A program made the translations under genes and the position numbers. From Candidatus Woesearchaeota archaeon (lineage in GTDB: Archaea; Nanobdellota; Nanobdellia; Woesearchaeales; ARS49), in the NCBI GenBank assembly GCA_003599055.1, contig QZIM01000005.1:1-41492 (forward strand): 41,492 nucleotides of DNA, in the 5' to 3' direction. The notes under the pieces are model-generated. The model did no database searches. It was not told the DNA's origin and saw only the letters and a program-made list of their open reading frames with translations. Below, one piece after another: positions 22,450 to 29,827 of this stretch. The stretch's first letter is position 1. Every line of letters starts with the position of its first letter.

Positions 22450-23792
22450 TGTTTTCTGCAAAATTCAATATATCTCTTGAGCGCGTCAACCGCGTTTTCC
22501 GGATAGTCATAACAGGGGATTCCCGCGGCTTCCGCGCGCGTTTTGAAGTGTTTTGCAGCGGTTGAGCCGGTGGTGACAAGAACAAATGGCTTGCTGCTTT
22601 TTTGGTATGCTGCTGCAATGATTTTAATGAGGTTTTGGTCAAGGCGGGGGGTTTGGGGAAGGGCGATGCATACGATGGCGTCGCTGTTTGGGTCGGAAAT
22701 GGCGGCGTCGAGTGCGAGGCAGTATCGTTCGTCATCTGCATCGCCAAGGAGGTCGAGCGGGTTTGAGAGGATTGCGGTCGGCATGTGTTTCTTGAGGGAT
22801 TTTAAAGCGGCGCCTGCCGGCGCGAGAGTGAGTCCTGCGCGAAAGACTGCGTCTGCTGCAAGGATGCCGTACCCGCCTCCGTTGGTGATTATCTGGACGC
22901 GGTTTCCTGCACAACCGACGTGCAGTTTATCGAATATTTTGATGGTGTCAAAGAGTTCTTGGGTAGTTTGGGTGTAGATGATTCCTGCTTGTTTGAATGC
23001 GCCAAGGTAAACATCGGCGCTTCCTGCAAGGGAGCCGGTGTGGCTTTTTGCAGCCGAACTTCCGAATGATGTTGTTCCTCCTTTGATGAGGACTATTGGT
23101 TTTTTGCAGGTGCGCGAGGCGTCAAGGAATGCCCGGCCGTTTTGCGCTCCTTCAAGATAGATTGCGATGACTTTGGTGTATGGGTCTTTGTCAAGGTAGG
23201 AAATCAGGTCACTTTCGGAAACATTGGCCGCGTTGCCGTAGCTGATGAATTTGGCAAAGCCGAAGTCTTCGCCGGCAAGGAGGTCCAAGATGGCGGAGCC
23301 GGTGGCGCCGCTTTGTGAGACAAAGCTGATGTGGCCCGGTTTGGGACGTTTCAGTCGGTCAGATGGCAAAAAGAGCGTGTCAAGGCCGGTGTGGCAGTCA
23401 AGGACGCCAAGGCAGTTGGGGCCGATGGCAAGAATCTTGTGTGATTTAAGTTTGTCTTGGAGGTCGCGCTCAAGTTTGGTGTTGCCGGTTTCTTTGAATC
23501 CTGCGGTGATGATGACTGCGTGGTGGACTTTTTTCTTGCCAAGCTGGTCTAATATGGCAGGAACGGTTTGCGCAGGTGTTGCAATGACGGCAAGTTCGAT
23601 GGTGCCGGGAACGTCAAGGACTGAGGGGTAGCTTTTGATGCCGAGTATTTCATCAGCTGAAGGGTTCACGGCAAAGAGGGTGAAGTTTTTGCCAAGGAGC
23701 TGGCGCAGGATAACGTTGCCGATTTTGCCGTTTTCGCGGCTCGCGCCGATGATGGCGATGCGTTTGCTTTTGAAGAAGGGGTCAAGGTTCAT
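22446..23792 (-). CDS. acdA: ADP-forming acyl-CoA synthetase, alpha subunit
   Basis: 448-residue alpha subunit of the NDP-forming acetyl-CoA synthetase family, which makes ATP from acyl-CoA, ADP and phosphate. CoA-binding Rossmann domain: IAIIGASRENGKIGNVILRQ; ligase domain: ISFVSQSGATGSAILD and FISYGNAANVSESDLI; phospho-histidine loop: KSHTGSLAGSADVY (His near residue 255); third domain: ITNGGGYGILAADA. It starts inside the vapC stop (ATGA), so it seems to be expressed from the vapBC promoter. The beta subunit is encoded 4.3 kb away at 28084. Confidence 0.92.
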   Translation of the reverse strand: MNLDPFFKSKRIAIIGASRENGKIGNVILRQLLGKNFTLFAVNPSADEILGIKSYPSVLDVPGTIELAVIATPAQTVPAILDQLGKKKVHHAVIITAGFKETGNTKLERDLQDKLKSHKILAIGPNCLGVLDCHTGLDTLFLPSDRLKRPKPGHISFVSQSGATGSAILDLLAGEDFGFAKFISYGNAANVSESDLISYLDKDPYTKVIAIYLEGAQNGRAFLDASRTCKKPIVLIKGGTTSFGSSAAKSHTGSLAGSADVYLGAFKQAGIIYTQTTQELFDTIKIFDKLHVGCAGNRVQIITNGGGYGILAADAVFRAGLTLAPAGAALKSLKKHMPTAILSNPLDLLGDADDERYCLALDAAISDPNSDAIVCIALPQTPRLDQNLIKIIAAAYQKSSKPFVLVTTGSTAAKHFKTRAEAAGIPCYDYPENAVDALKRYIEFCRKH

Positions 23793-24160
23793 AGGACAGT
23801 CACCGAAAGCCCTTTGATTTTGGCAAAGTCTTTGTCAAAAGTGATTAAGTGGGCGTTGTTTGCTTTGCAGATAGCGGCGACGAGGATGTCTGTTCGGTTT
23901 ATTTTGTTGCCCGTTTTAATGAGTTCTGTTTCGACTTCTGCGCCGATGCGTGCAGAGCGTTCATCATGGGCGAGCAGCACAATTCCGCCGCAAAGTGCGT
24001 TGATTCTGAGTTGTTCTATTGGAGTGGTGGTGACGAGTACTTCGTGAAGGGCAATGGTGGTAGTGGCAAGCGGTTCGTCGCGCAGTGTTTTCACCACTGA
24101 TTCAGCGCGTTTGGCATCAGCGAGGAGTTCTATGATGGCGCTTGAGTCGAGCACGTACAT
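23789..24160 (-). CDS. vapC: VapC-type PIN-domain toxin
   Basis: 123-residue PIN-domain ribonuclease. The acidic metal-binding residues are in place: Asp in VLDSSAIIELL (residue 5), Glu in ALHEVLV (about 39), Asp in INRTDILVAAIC (about 90) and Asp in ITFDKDFAKI (about 107). Family members cleave tRNA or rRNA. It overlaps vapB by 44 nt upstream and acdA by 4 nt downstream, an arrangement that links a toxin to a core energy enzyme. Confidence 0.93.
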   Translation of the reverse strand: MYVLDSSAIIELLADAKRAESVVKTLRDEPLATTTIALHEVLVTTTPIEQLRINALCGGIVLLAHDERSARIGAEVETELIKTGNKINRTDILVAAICKANNAHLITFDKDFAKIKGLSVTVL

Positions 24161-24392
24161 CGTCTAGCCTCCGCTGCATTCCTTCGCTGAATTCTTCGCG
24201 CATCTTGCGGATTCGTTCCTGTATGTCCTCAACTTCTGCGGGCGTTTTATGGAAGATTCCGCGGATATCCTTTGCAGTGAGGGGTTTTTTGCCGATGCGC
24301 AGGAAAAGGTCTGAGAAGCTCTCTCCTTCCTGTTTCATCCAGCGTATCGCCTCGTACGCTTCCGTCGTGATAGTGATGGTTTTGACTGCCAT
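24117..24392 (-). CDS. vapB: VapB-type antitoxin
   Basis: 91-residue antitoxin. The N-terminal strand-helix VKTITITTEAYEAIRWMK is of the ribbon-helix-helix or AbrB-like DNA-binding type seen in archaeal VapB (DUF217-like). The C-terminal highly charged helix (EVEDIQERIRKMREEFSE) should wrap the toxin. The start codon lies 4 nt from a pair of overlapping palindromes that make a plausible autoregulatory operator, with TATA box CTTTATATATG on the complement of about 24415-24425. Confidence 0.85.
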   Translation of the reverse strand: MAVKTITITTEAYEAIRWMKQEGESFSDLFLRIGKKPLTAKDIRGIFHKTPAEVEDIQERIRKMREEFSEGMQRRLDDVRARLKRHHRTPR

Positions 24393-24393
24393 T

Positions 24394-24418
24394 AAACATA
24401 TGTTTATGTTTAAACATA
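24394..24418. promoter_or_regulatory. Overlapping palindromes upstream of vapBC (operator)
   Basis: AAACATATGTTT (24394-24405) and TATGTTTAAACATA (24405-24418) are both perfect palindromes built from the same half site, AAACATA. They sit between the vapB start and its TATA box, where bound VapBC would block transcription. Autoregulation is the family norm; binding is inferred. Confidence 0.7.
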
Positions 24419-24462
24419 TATAAAGGTTGCGGAGGAAGGGGCCGGGTAAGAAACCGCCCGTA

Positions 24463-25908
24463 TCAGAGAATTACAATTCCTTCAAACTTGATTTTTCCGC
24501 CTTGTAGTTTGTCAAGCGTGGTGGCAGTAAGCTTGGGCCGAATCTCGCTCGCGGTAAAGAGTTTTTCAAGTTTTGCCCGTGCAAGCGCAGGTTTGTCGCT
24601 TACGTATTTGATTTCAAGATATCTTTTTGCGCGGTGAAGGACGATTTGTACTTCGCGGACGAGAGGGACAGAAAGCGCGCGTTCGCGGTATGCCTGTAAA
24701 TTGATTTTTGCGCCTTTGAGTTTTTCTTCAACGATGCCGGTGAGGGCAAGGTTGGTTTCAATGTCTCGCGCGCGGGAGATGTGAAAGAATGTTTGGCCGG
24801 TAAAGCCGCAGTGCGTGCAGCGCCCGTGCGTGGTTCTCTCAGTCATATCACCGAGCAGGTACCCGCAAAGCTCGCTTCCACCGGGCTCAAGTGTCCACGA
24901 TGCAAGGGCACCGGAGTCTTCAAATGTGTATTCTTCGATGAAGTTTGTTTTGCCGGGTTCGAAGTGGACGGGTTGGATGATTGCAGAGAGGGGTGAGACG
25001 TGGTGGTAGCCTGAGTGCGGTGTGCATTCGGGAAGGAGTGCTGTCTTAAGTTCGCTTGCGGCAAATAAGTCAAGGACGGTGACGTGGCGCGCGCCTGCTT
25101 TTCTTGCAAGCGCTTCTACTTGCGCGCGTTCTGAATCAAGCATTTTTTGCGCGCCGGTGATAATCAGCACTTTTTCGGGTAGTTTGATTTTTTTCTGTAT
25201 CAAATGGGGCAAAAATCTGTTTCTGAAGTAGTCGTGCATTCCGCAAAGGATTGTTGGCTGTGTTTTGGATGCGAGTTGCGCGAGCCGTTCTGTGCGCATC
25301 GCTCCGCCCGCGGCAGTGCACAAGTTGAGGTCGGCGATGAGGTCAAGTCCGTGGTGGACGGCGTGCCAGCCAAGGTGCGGGGCGTAGGGGAAGAGGTTGA
25401 TGCCTGTTTTGGACGGCAGGTCAAGTTTTGGCAAGGCGAGTTCAGCGGTGCGCAAAAGGGTGTCGTGAAGGGAGTTGAATTTTTGGTTCGCAGTAAGGAT
25501 GACCGGTGCAGGGTTGTCTGTTTCTGTTCCGCCGCTGAAGATGAGCATTTTTGGCCCGTAGTGGTCTTTGAGGATTTTGCGTTTGTCGCGGGAGGTAAAG
25601 AGTGCGGCAAGTTCGGCAAATTTTCGCGCGCAAAACAGGTAATTGGCGTGTGTGCGAAAGAGTTTTGCCTTATCGGGTGTCACGATGAAGTCTTTTGGTC
25701 GTTTGAGGTATTCTGCTTTTTTGATGAGGGGGAGTCCTTCGGAACGCCAGCGTTCAAGCGATGTGATGCGCGCAGGGTCAATGCCGTACCCGCGGAAGAG
25801 TTCGGAGTAGAAGGGAACGTGGGGCAGGATGTGTGTGCACAGCGCGTGAAGGTGCCGGTCCTGCAGTTGTTTAGCGTGCCGCGGAGAGCGCGTGTGCGCG
25901 TTTTGCAA
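24463..25908 (-). CDS. Phenylacetate-CoA ligase-like (PaaK/CapK/LuxE-type) adenylating enzyme
   Basis: 481-residue ANL-superfamily-like protein. The N-terminal HILPHVPFYSELFRGYGID, then LPLIKKAEYLKRP blocks match the PaaK/CapK N-terminus. The nucleotide loop is IFSGGTETDNPAPV (compare TSGGTTGxP), mid-section ITGAQKMLDSERAQVEALAR, and a C-x2-C pair in GRCTHCGF. The C-terminal domain is small (EVQIVLHRAKRYLEIKYVSD). It probably activates a carboxylic or fatty acid as an adenylate. It overlaps the upstream acyltransferase by 38 nt, so an acyl-activation plus acyl-transfer pathway is likely (inference). Exact substrate unknown. Confidence 0.75.
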   Translation of the reverse strand: MQNAHTRSPRHAKQLQDRHLHALCTHILPHVPFYSELFRGYGIDPARITSLERWRSEGLPLIKKAEYLKRPKDFIVTPDKAKLFRTHANYLFCARKFAELAALFTSRDKRKILKDHYGPKMLIFSGGTETDNPAPVILTANQKFNSLHDTLLRTAELALPKLDLPSKTGINLFPYAPHLGWHAVHHGLDLIADLNLCTAAGGAMRTERLAQLASKTQPTILCGMHDYFRNRFLPHLIQKKIKLPEKVLIITGAQKMLDSERAQVEALARKAGARHVTVLDLFAASELKTALLPECTPHSGYHHVSPLSAIIQPVHFEPGKTNFIEEYTFEDSGALASWTLEPGGSELCGYLLGDMTERTTHGRCTHCGFTGQTFFHISRARDIETNLALTGIVEEKLKGAKINLQAYRERALSVPLVREVQIVLHRAKRYLEIKYVSDKPALARAKLEKLFTASEIRPKLTATTLDKLQGGKIKFEGIVIL

Positions 25909-26485
25909 GGTGGTTCACCTCCGTCATGATTGCGGCAATTGTGTTTTTGATGTTTTTTTCAGTGAGTTTTGCTGAGAAGCGCAGGGGTTTTCCGATGCAA
26001 ATCGTGATGGTGCGGTTAAAGCGGGGGAAATGGTCGTAGCGGTTCCAGAAGTGATAGGTGTCAATGCCAATGGGAATGATGGGCGCGCGGGTTTTGAGTG
26101 CGATGACGCCTGCTCCCGTGTGCGTGACTTTGCCTGTTTCGTGGCTGAAGCTTCGCTGGCCTTCGGGAAATATTGCAAGCGGGTGGCCTTCGCGGTATTT
26201 TGCAAGCGCTTTGGCAACTGAGCCTCCGCCGATGCGGATGCCGCCGAAGTGTTCAAAGAGCGTATCCCAGACAACACCGGTAAATTTGACGTGCGTGGCA
26301 AAGCTGTATATTTTGATGTTGCGGTGCCAGGCAAGGAGGAAGAGGATGAGCACGCCATCAAGGTAACTGTGGTGGTTGACGACGTAGATTGCGCGTTTGT
26401 CGCTCAAATACTCAAGTCCTTCTATTCGTTTGGTAAAAAGTGAAAACAGGGGCCAAAAGATGTATTTAGTAATGCAATAGACCAT
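25871..26485 (-). CDS. PlsC-type acyltransferase
   Basis: 204-residue lysophospholipid/1-acyl-glycerol-3-phosphate acyltransferase. It has an N-terminal hydrophobic segment (residues 2-17), catalytic NHHSYLD (the NHxxxxD motif, about 37-43), the GGIRIGG region (about 81-87), substrate-binding FPEGQRS (about 106-112) and the late block PIIPIGI. Such enzymes make ester-linked membrane lipids, which is unexpected for archaea, whose membranes are ether-linked. It overlaps the acyl-CoA ligase-like gene by 38 nt and is preceded by an AAGAGGAATC ribosome-binding-like sequence. Confidence 0.9.
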   Translation of the reverse strand: MVYCITKYIFWPLFSLFTKRIEGLEYLSDKRAIYVVNHHSYLDGVLILFLLAWHRNIKIYSFATHVKFTGVVWDTLFEHFGGIRIGGGSVAKALAKYREGHPLAIFPEGQRSFSHETGKVTHTGAGVIALKTRAPIIPIGIDTYHFWNRYDHFPRFNRTITICIGKPLRFSAKLTEKNIKNTIAAIMTEVNHLAKRAHALSAAR

Positions 26486-26536
26486 TGATTCCTCTTTTTA
26501 AGTGAGAAAGGGAAAAGCGGTTTTAAAAGGTTTGCT

Positions 26537-26821
26537 TCAGGCAAGAATGTTGTATACTTTGCTGATTTTGGCAAGGTAAGGCCAGAAGTTTTTGCCTGCT
26601 GCATCTGCGTCTTTGGCAACGTCCATAAGTTCTTTTCTGCAGAATGCTTCAATAAAGGGGGTTTTGTTGAATATCATAACAATCTTTTTGTCGGTAATGT
26701 AGTCAACGAGTTCTTTGCAGGCCGTGTTGAATTCCTTGTCACTTGAGTTGATGTGGTTGCGGACGTTGTTTGCAAGGGTGGTGAGTGTTTGTGCCTCTTT
26801 TGGTTTGGTTGCTGTTGCCAT
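26537..26821 (-). CDS. Small helical protein, unknown
   Basis: 94 residues, predicted all-alpha and soluble (LTTLANNVRNHINSSDKEF, CKELVDYITDKKIVMIF, CRKELMDVAKDADAAGKNFW). There is no signal peptide or known motif. ATG 26821 is preferred since TTTTAATA (complement of about 26843-26851) is spaced as its TATA box. Divergent from the MFS transporter gene. Confidence 0.65.
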   Translation of the reverse strand: MATATKPKEAQTLTTLANNVRNHINSSDKEFNTACKELVDYITDKKIVMIFNKTPFIEAFCRKELMDVAKDADAAGKNFWPYLAKISKVYNILA

Positions 26822-26842
26822 TGGGAAATGGCAGGCGGTCGC

Positions 26843-26873
26843 AGTATTAAAATCTAGCGAACGTTTAAAAAGG
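26843..26873. promoter_or_regulatory. Divergent TATA boxes, 94-aa gene and MFS gene
   Basis: Leftward box at about 26843-26851 and rightward box CGTTTAAAAAGG at about 26862-26873, each about 26 nt from its start codon. The spacing supports ATG 26894 as the transporter start. Confidence 0.55.
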
Positions 26874-26893
26874 GCGCGGGCGTATTGATGTGT

Positions 26894-28087
26894 ATGAAAC
26901 GAGGTGAAGTGTTTGCGTGGGGGATGTATGACCTTGCGAACACGATTTATTCTGCGTTGTTTGTGACGATTTTTTATCCGTTGTACATTAAGCAGTTTTT
27001 GGGCGGGAATGAGTTTCAGATTGGGCTGGTATTCGGGCTGAGTATGCTTGCAGTGGGTGTTGCTGTTCCGGTGGTTGGTGCGTGGAGTGATTTGCTTGGG
27101 AAAAGGATGCCGTTTATCGCGGTGTTTACCGTTATTTGCTGCCTGTTCACTGCGTTTGTTGCGGCGGTTCCGCTCTCGTGGGCGCTCATTGCGGGTTTTC
27201 TTGCAAACTTCTCCTATCACGCGGCGCTGACAACGTACAATGCCCTGCTTCCCAAAATAGCGACGAGAAGGGAGCGCGGGAACGTCTCGGGGATTGGGAC
27301 TGCGATGGGGTATGTGGGAACGCTGGTGTCTCTTGGGATTGCATCAATTCTCTTGATGCGCAATGGGTGGGAAACAGCAGAGGGCGCGCAATCGGTGTTT
27401 GTCGCAACTGCAGTGATGTTCTTTGTGTTCTCGTTATTCACTTTTTTTGGCGTGAAGGAAAAGTCGCTCCGTATTCGGCAAAGTGTTGCGGTGCATTTGG
27501 GAGAATCGGTTCGCGCAGTGTTTAAGACGGTGACGAATGTCTCAAGGCATCGTCCGGTGCTTTGGTTTTTGTTGTCTATGTTTTTGGTGACGAATGCCAT
27601 CAATGCAGTAATCGTGTTTCTCTTCCTGTTTGCAAGGCAGGAAATCAATTTGAGTGTGAAGGCGTTTTTTGTGGTGTACACGATTCAGAGTATCGGTGCA
27701 GTGGTGGGAAGTATTGTTGCGGGGAAAGCGACCGACCGTCTTGGTGCGCGCCGTGTTTTGCTCTGGTCGATTTGGGGGTGGGTTTTTGTTATCGTGCTGC
27801 TTTTGTTTGTGAAGGGTTTGCCGATGTTTGTTTTGGCGGGAACATTGGGCGGCGCGGCGCTTGGCGCAGTGTGGACTGCGCAGCGGCCAAAGTTGCTTGA
27901 ATTGGTTGAGGAGCAGCACGCGGGCCAGTTTTTTGGGTTTTTGGAATTGACGAATAAGTTTAGCGGGATTTTGGGCCCGATTGTGTTTGGCGCGCTTGCG
28001 GCGTTCGTGAATTATCAGGCCGCGCTTATTTCCGTGCTTGGCTTTTTCGGTCTTGGATTGTTGTTCTTGCGCGGGGTGCCGAAATGA
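26894..28087 (+). CDS. MFS transporter, UMF1/Atg22-like
   Basis: 397-residue major facilitator with 12 predicted helices. The opening block AWGMYDLANTIYSALFVTIF corresponds to the WALYDWANSAFATTxxTxxFP signature of the UMF1 (unknown MFS 1, Atg22-related) family. The intracellular loop GAWSDLLGKRMP is a standard MFS motif A, and a second copy, AGKATDRLGARRVLLW, marks the second half. Substrate unknown. The synthetase beta subunit gene follows with an ATGA overlap, so transport and acyl-CoA metabolism may be linked. Confidence 0.88.
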   Translation: MKRGEVFAWGMYDLANTIYSALFVTIFYPLYIKQFLGGNEFQIGLVFGLSMLAVGVAVPVVGAWSDLLGKRMPFIAVFTVICCLFTAFVAAVPLSWALIAGFLANFSYHAALTTYNALLPKIATRRERGNVSGIGTAMGYVGTLVSLGIASILLMRNGWETAEGAQSVFVATAVMFFVFSLFTFFGVKEKSLRIRQSVAVHLGESVRAVFKTVTNVSRHRPVLWFLLSMFLVTNAINAVIVFLFLFARQEINLSVKAFFVVYTIQSIGAVVGSIVAGKATDRLGARRVLLWSIWGWVFVIVLLLFVKGLPMFVLAGTLGGAALGAVWTAQRPKLLELVEEQHAGQFFGFLELTNKFSGILGPIVFGALAAFVNYQAALISVLGFFGLGLLFLRGVPK

Positions 28088-28680
28088 TGCTTGATGAGGC
28101 GCTCAAAAGTCTGAACGTGCCGACAGCGGATTTTCACGTGGCAAAAACGGTAAAGGACGCCGAGCGGTTTGCAAAGAAGCTGGGTTTTCCGTGTGTTCTG
28201 AAGTTGGTGTCAAAGAAGGTGAGCCATAAGACTGAGGCGGGCGGCGTTGTTATTGCGCGGGATTTGGCGCAGGTGCGTGAGGCCGCTGCAAGGTTCACAA
28301 AAGAGGGAAGTGTTCTCGTGCAGGAGTTTTGCGATGGTGTTGAGATGTTTATCGGGATTAAGAAAGACCAAACGTTTGGTCACGTGCTGTTAACGGGAAT
28401 CGGCGGTATTTTTGTTGAAGTGTACAAGGATGTGGCGTTCAGGGTTTGCCCGATTACAAAAAGGGATGCCGAGTCAATGCTTGATGAGCTGAAGGGAAAA
28501 GCGCTGCTCGCAGGCGTTCGCGGCAAAAAGCCCGTGAATAGGGCCGCACTCATTGATGCGATGGTGAAGCTCTCCGAACTGCCCAGGAAAATGCCGAATA
28601 TTGAGGAATTGGACGTGAACCCGTTCATTGTGGGCGAGAAGCAGGGTGTTGCGGTTGATGCGCGGTTTGTGTTGAAATAA
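28084..28680 (+). CDS. acdB: ADP-forming acyl-CoA synthetase, beta subunit (ATP-grasp)
   Basis: 198-residue beta subunit, slightly short of the usual 230. ATP-grasp features: FPCVLKLVSKKVSHKTEAGGVV (phosphate loop), SVLVQEFCDGVEMFIGIKKD, GHVLLTGIGGIFVE, the catalytic helix EDxxxx-like stretch and the terminal ELDVNPFIV ... VDARF block. It pairs with acdA at 22446. The last part of the gene contains a 22-nt sequence (28607-28628) that is repeated exactly at 29161-29182, downstream of a gene-free segment. Confidence 0.92.
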   Translation: MMLDEALKSLNVPTADFHVAKTVKDAERFAKKLGFPCVLKLVSKKVSHKTEAGGVVIARDLAQVREAAARFTKEGSVLVQEFCDGVEMFIGIKKDQTFGHVLLTGIGGIFVEVYKDVAFRVCPITKRDAESMLDELKGKALLAGVRGKKPVNRAALIDAMVKLSELPRKMPNIEELDVNPFIVGEKQGVAVDARFVLK

Positions 28681-28691
28681 AGAAATTGCCT

Positions 28692-28742
28692 AAAAATCCG
28701 CTACCCACCGGAGCAGAGCTCAGGAGTATTCGCGGATTTTTT
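28692..28742 (+). terminator. Terminator-like hairpin after acdB
   Basis: A 10-bp perfect stem (AAAAATCCGC/GCGGATTTTT) beginning 12 nt after the acdB stop and ending in a T-run. The complement also ends in a T-run, so it could act in both directions. Confidence 0.5.
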
Positions 28743-29013
28743 CCTTCGGACCGGAAATTTCTGTCTTTCCTTTTGGGCTCAGCTTCCGAAGCAGAGCTTC
28801 GGGGTATTAGACCCAAAAGGAAATAAAAGAACGGCGGCGCGGGGAGATTCAATCCCCGGTCCAGACCGAAAGATATTTGAATCTCGGTAAATCCGCATAA
28901 TTCATCAATATTTCTGCGGATTTCCGATGAAATTAAAAATCGAAGATTTTTTATTCCCCGAAGTCCTTTCGGACACCAGGGTCTCAGCCTGGCGAGCGAC
29001 CAAGTTGCTCATC

Positions 29014-29045
29014 GCCGCCGTTGCCGGTTTCCCGGCGGCTTTTTC
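29014..29045 (+). terminator. Terminator-like hairpin closing the structured segment
   Basis: Stem GCCGCCG (29014-29020) with CGGCGGC (29033-29039), 12-nt loop, then TTTTTCTTTT. The most terminator-like element of the segment; it would define the 3' end of a transcript of about 350 nt. Confidence 0.5.
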
Positions 29046-29160
29046 TTTTGATTTCTGCTTCAAAAGCGTGGCGAACGCAGCTGTCCGGTGTCAAAATATA
29101 CCGACGGGAAATAATTCCAAGATGTCCAGTATTCTTTCCATTGTAAAACAGTAAGCTACA

Positions 29161-29236
29161 AATTGGACGTGAACCCGTTCATAATTGATGCTAACAAGGC
29201 GTTGCTGTTGATGTAAGGGTTGTTCTGAAGAATTAG
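29161..29236 (+). pseudogene. Displaced, frameshifted 3' end of an acdB-like gene
   Basis: The first 22 nt are identical to 28607-28628 of acdB (coding for LDVNPF). Beyond that, the sequence diverges but still encodes a family-like C-terminus: LDVNPFIIDANK, then after a one-nucleotide deletion VAVDVRVVLKN and a stop at 29236. It has no upstream coding part. It is either the original gene end, displaced by an insertion that supplied a new 3' end, or the relic of a second copy. It overlaps the relE stop. Confidence 0.75.
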
Positions 29237-29484
29237 TTGTAACTGTTCTTTCTGTGTCCAATCTTGATGACCAGAATTTGAAGTTGTTCTTTTTCCAAGT
29301 CAAAGATGATGCGATAGTCCCCAACTCGAAAGCGATATCCGCTCATCCCGACGATTTTTTTGATGTCGCACGATTCCGGCCTGATGCGCAGTCGTTCAAG
29401 GGCGATAATGATTCTTTTGCGCTCTGCAGAACCTAACTGTTCAAGCGCTTTGAGGGCGGCGGGCGAATAAATCAAGACATACAT
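29233..29484 (-). CDS. relE: RelE/ParE-family toxin
   Basis: 83-residue RelE-superfamily toxin: the helical N-terminus AALKALEQLGSAERKRIIIA, the block LRIRPESCDIKKIVG, and the RelE-specific MSGYRFRVGDYRIIFDLEKE, then IKIGHRKNSY with the basic/His/Tyr residues typical of ribosome-dependent mRNA cleavage. Its ATG follows the antitoxin TAA directly. The transcript would read toward the displaced acdB fragment. Confidence 0.93.
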   Translation of the reverse strand: MYVLIYSPAALKALEQLGSAERKRIIIALERLRIRPESCDIKKIVGMSGYRFRVGDYRIIFDLEKEQLQILVIKIGHRKNSYN

Positions 29485-29703
29485 TTACAGGCCGAGCCTC
29501 TGCTTGACTTGTTCGTGGGTGTAGAATTTGCCGGATGTGATGTCTGCGCGGGCTTTTTCAATTTCTTGCCTTGTCTCTTTGTTGACTTCCTGGGAGTCTT
29601 CGATAAGATCCCAGATGACTTCTTCATAACTTTCCTTGTCGTACTGTTTGCGTTCTTTGAGCGTTGATAGCAGGTTCGCGCTGATTTGAATCGTTGTTGC
29701 CAT
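29485..29703 (-). CDS. Antitoxin of the RelE-type pair
   Basis: 72 residues: the N-terminal strand MATTIQISANLLSTLKERKQ, then ESYEEVIWDLIEDSQEVNKE, of the archaeal ribbon-helix-helix-like (VapB/RelB) class, then an acidic and basic tail SGKFYTHEQVKQRLGL. The ATG at 29703 fits TATA-like CTTAAATAC about 25 nt upstream; the longer frame to 29853 crosses that promoter. Antitoxin first, toxin second, with no intergenic gap. Confidence 0.85.
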   Translation of the reverse strand: MATTIQISANLLSTLKERKQYDKESYEEVIWDLIEDSQEVNKETRQEIEKARADITSGKFYTHEQVKQRLGL

Positions 29704-29827
29704 AACGACTATATAAGCAGCAATAGTATTTAAGGTTTGTGCGTGGCAAGCGTTCCAAAACCCGCAAATCCAAATCAGCCATAAGCGTTCAAAAAAACAA
29801 TACAACGTAATTAAGTTTTTCGATGAA

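Larger units (their letters stand above)
28681..29160. other. Gene-free, hairpin-rich segment (possible structured RNA or mobile element)
   Basis: 480 bp with no credible reading frame. Perfect stems include: 28692-28701/28732-28741 (10 bp, enclosing GAGC-AGA-GCTC); 28766-28777/28812-28823 (12 bp, enclosing CCGAAGC-AGA-GCTTCGG at 28786-28802); CGGGGA ... TCCCCG at 28840-28858; 28889-28896/28916-28923 (8 bp); AAAAATC-GAA-GATTTTT at 28935-28951; GTCC-TTTC-GGAC at 28963-28974; CCAGG ... CCTGG at 28976-28992; and GCCGCCG ... CGGCGGC plus T-run at 29014-29044. The first two share a loop motif with paired base changes. The segment is bounded by the duplicated acdB 3' end. Confidence 0.65.

Noticed and set aside
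28625-28852. 75-codon minus-strand frame over the hairpin segment
   Set aside because: Composition follows the inverted repeats (self-complementary codons), no start signal, no similarity; non-coding is simpler.
28681-29045. RNase P RNA or SRP RNA
   Set aside because: ACAGAAA- and AGCAG-like words occur, but the diagnostic conserved regions and helix 8 core are not present in order on either strand.
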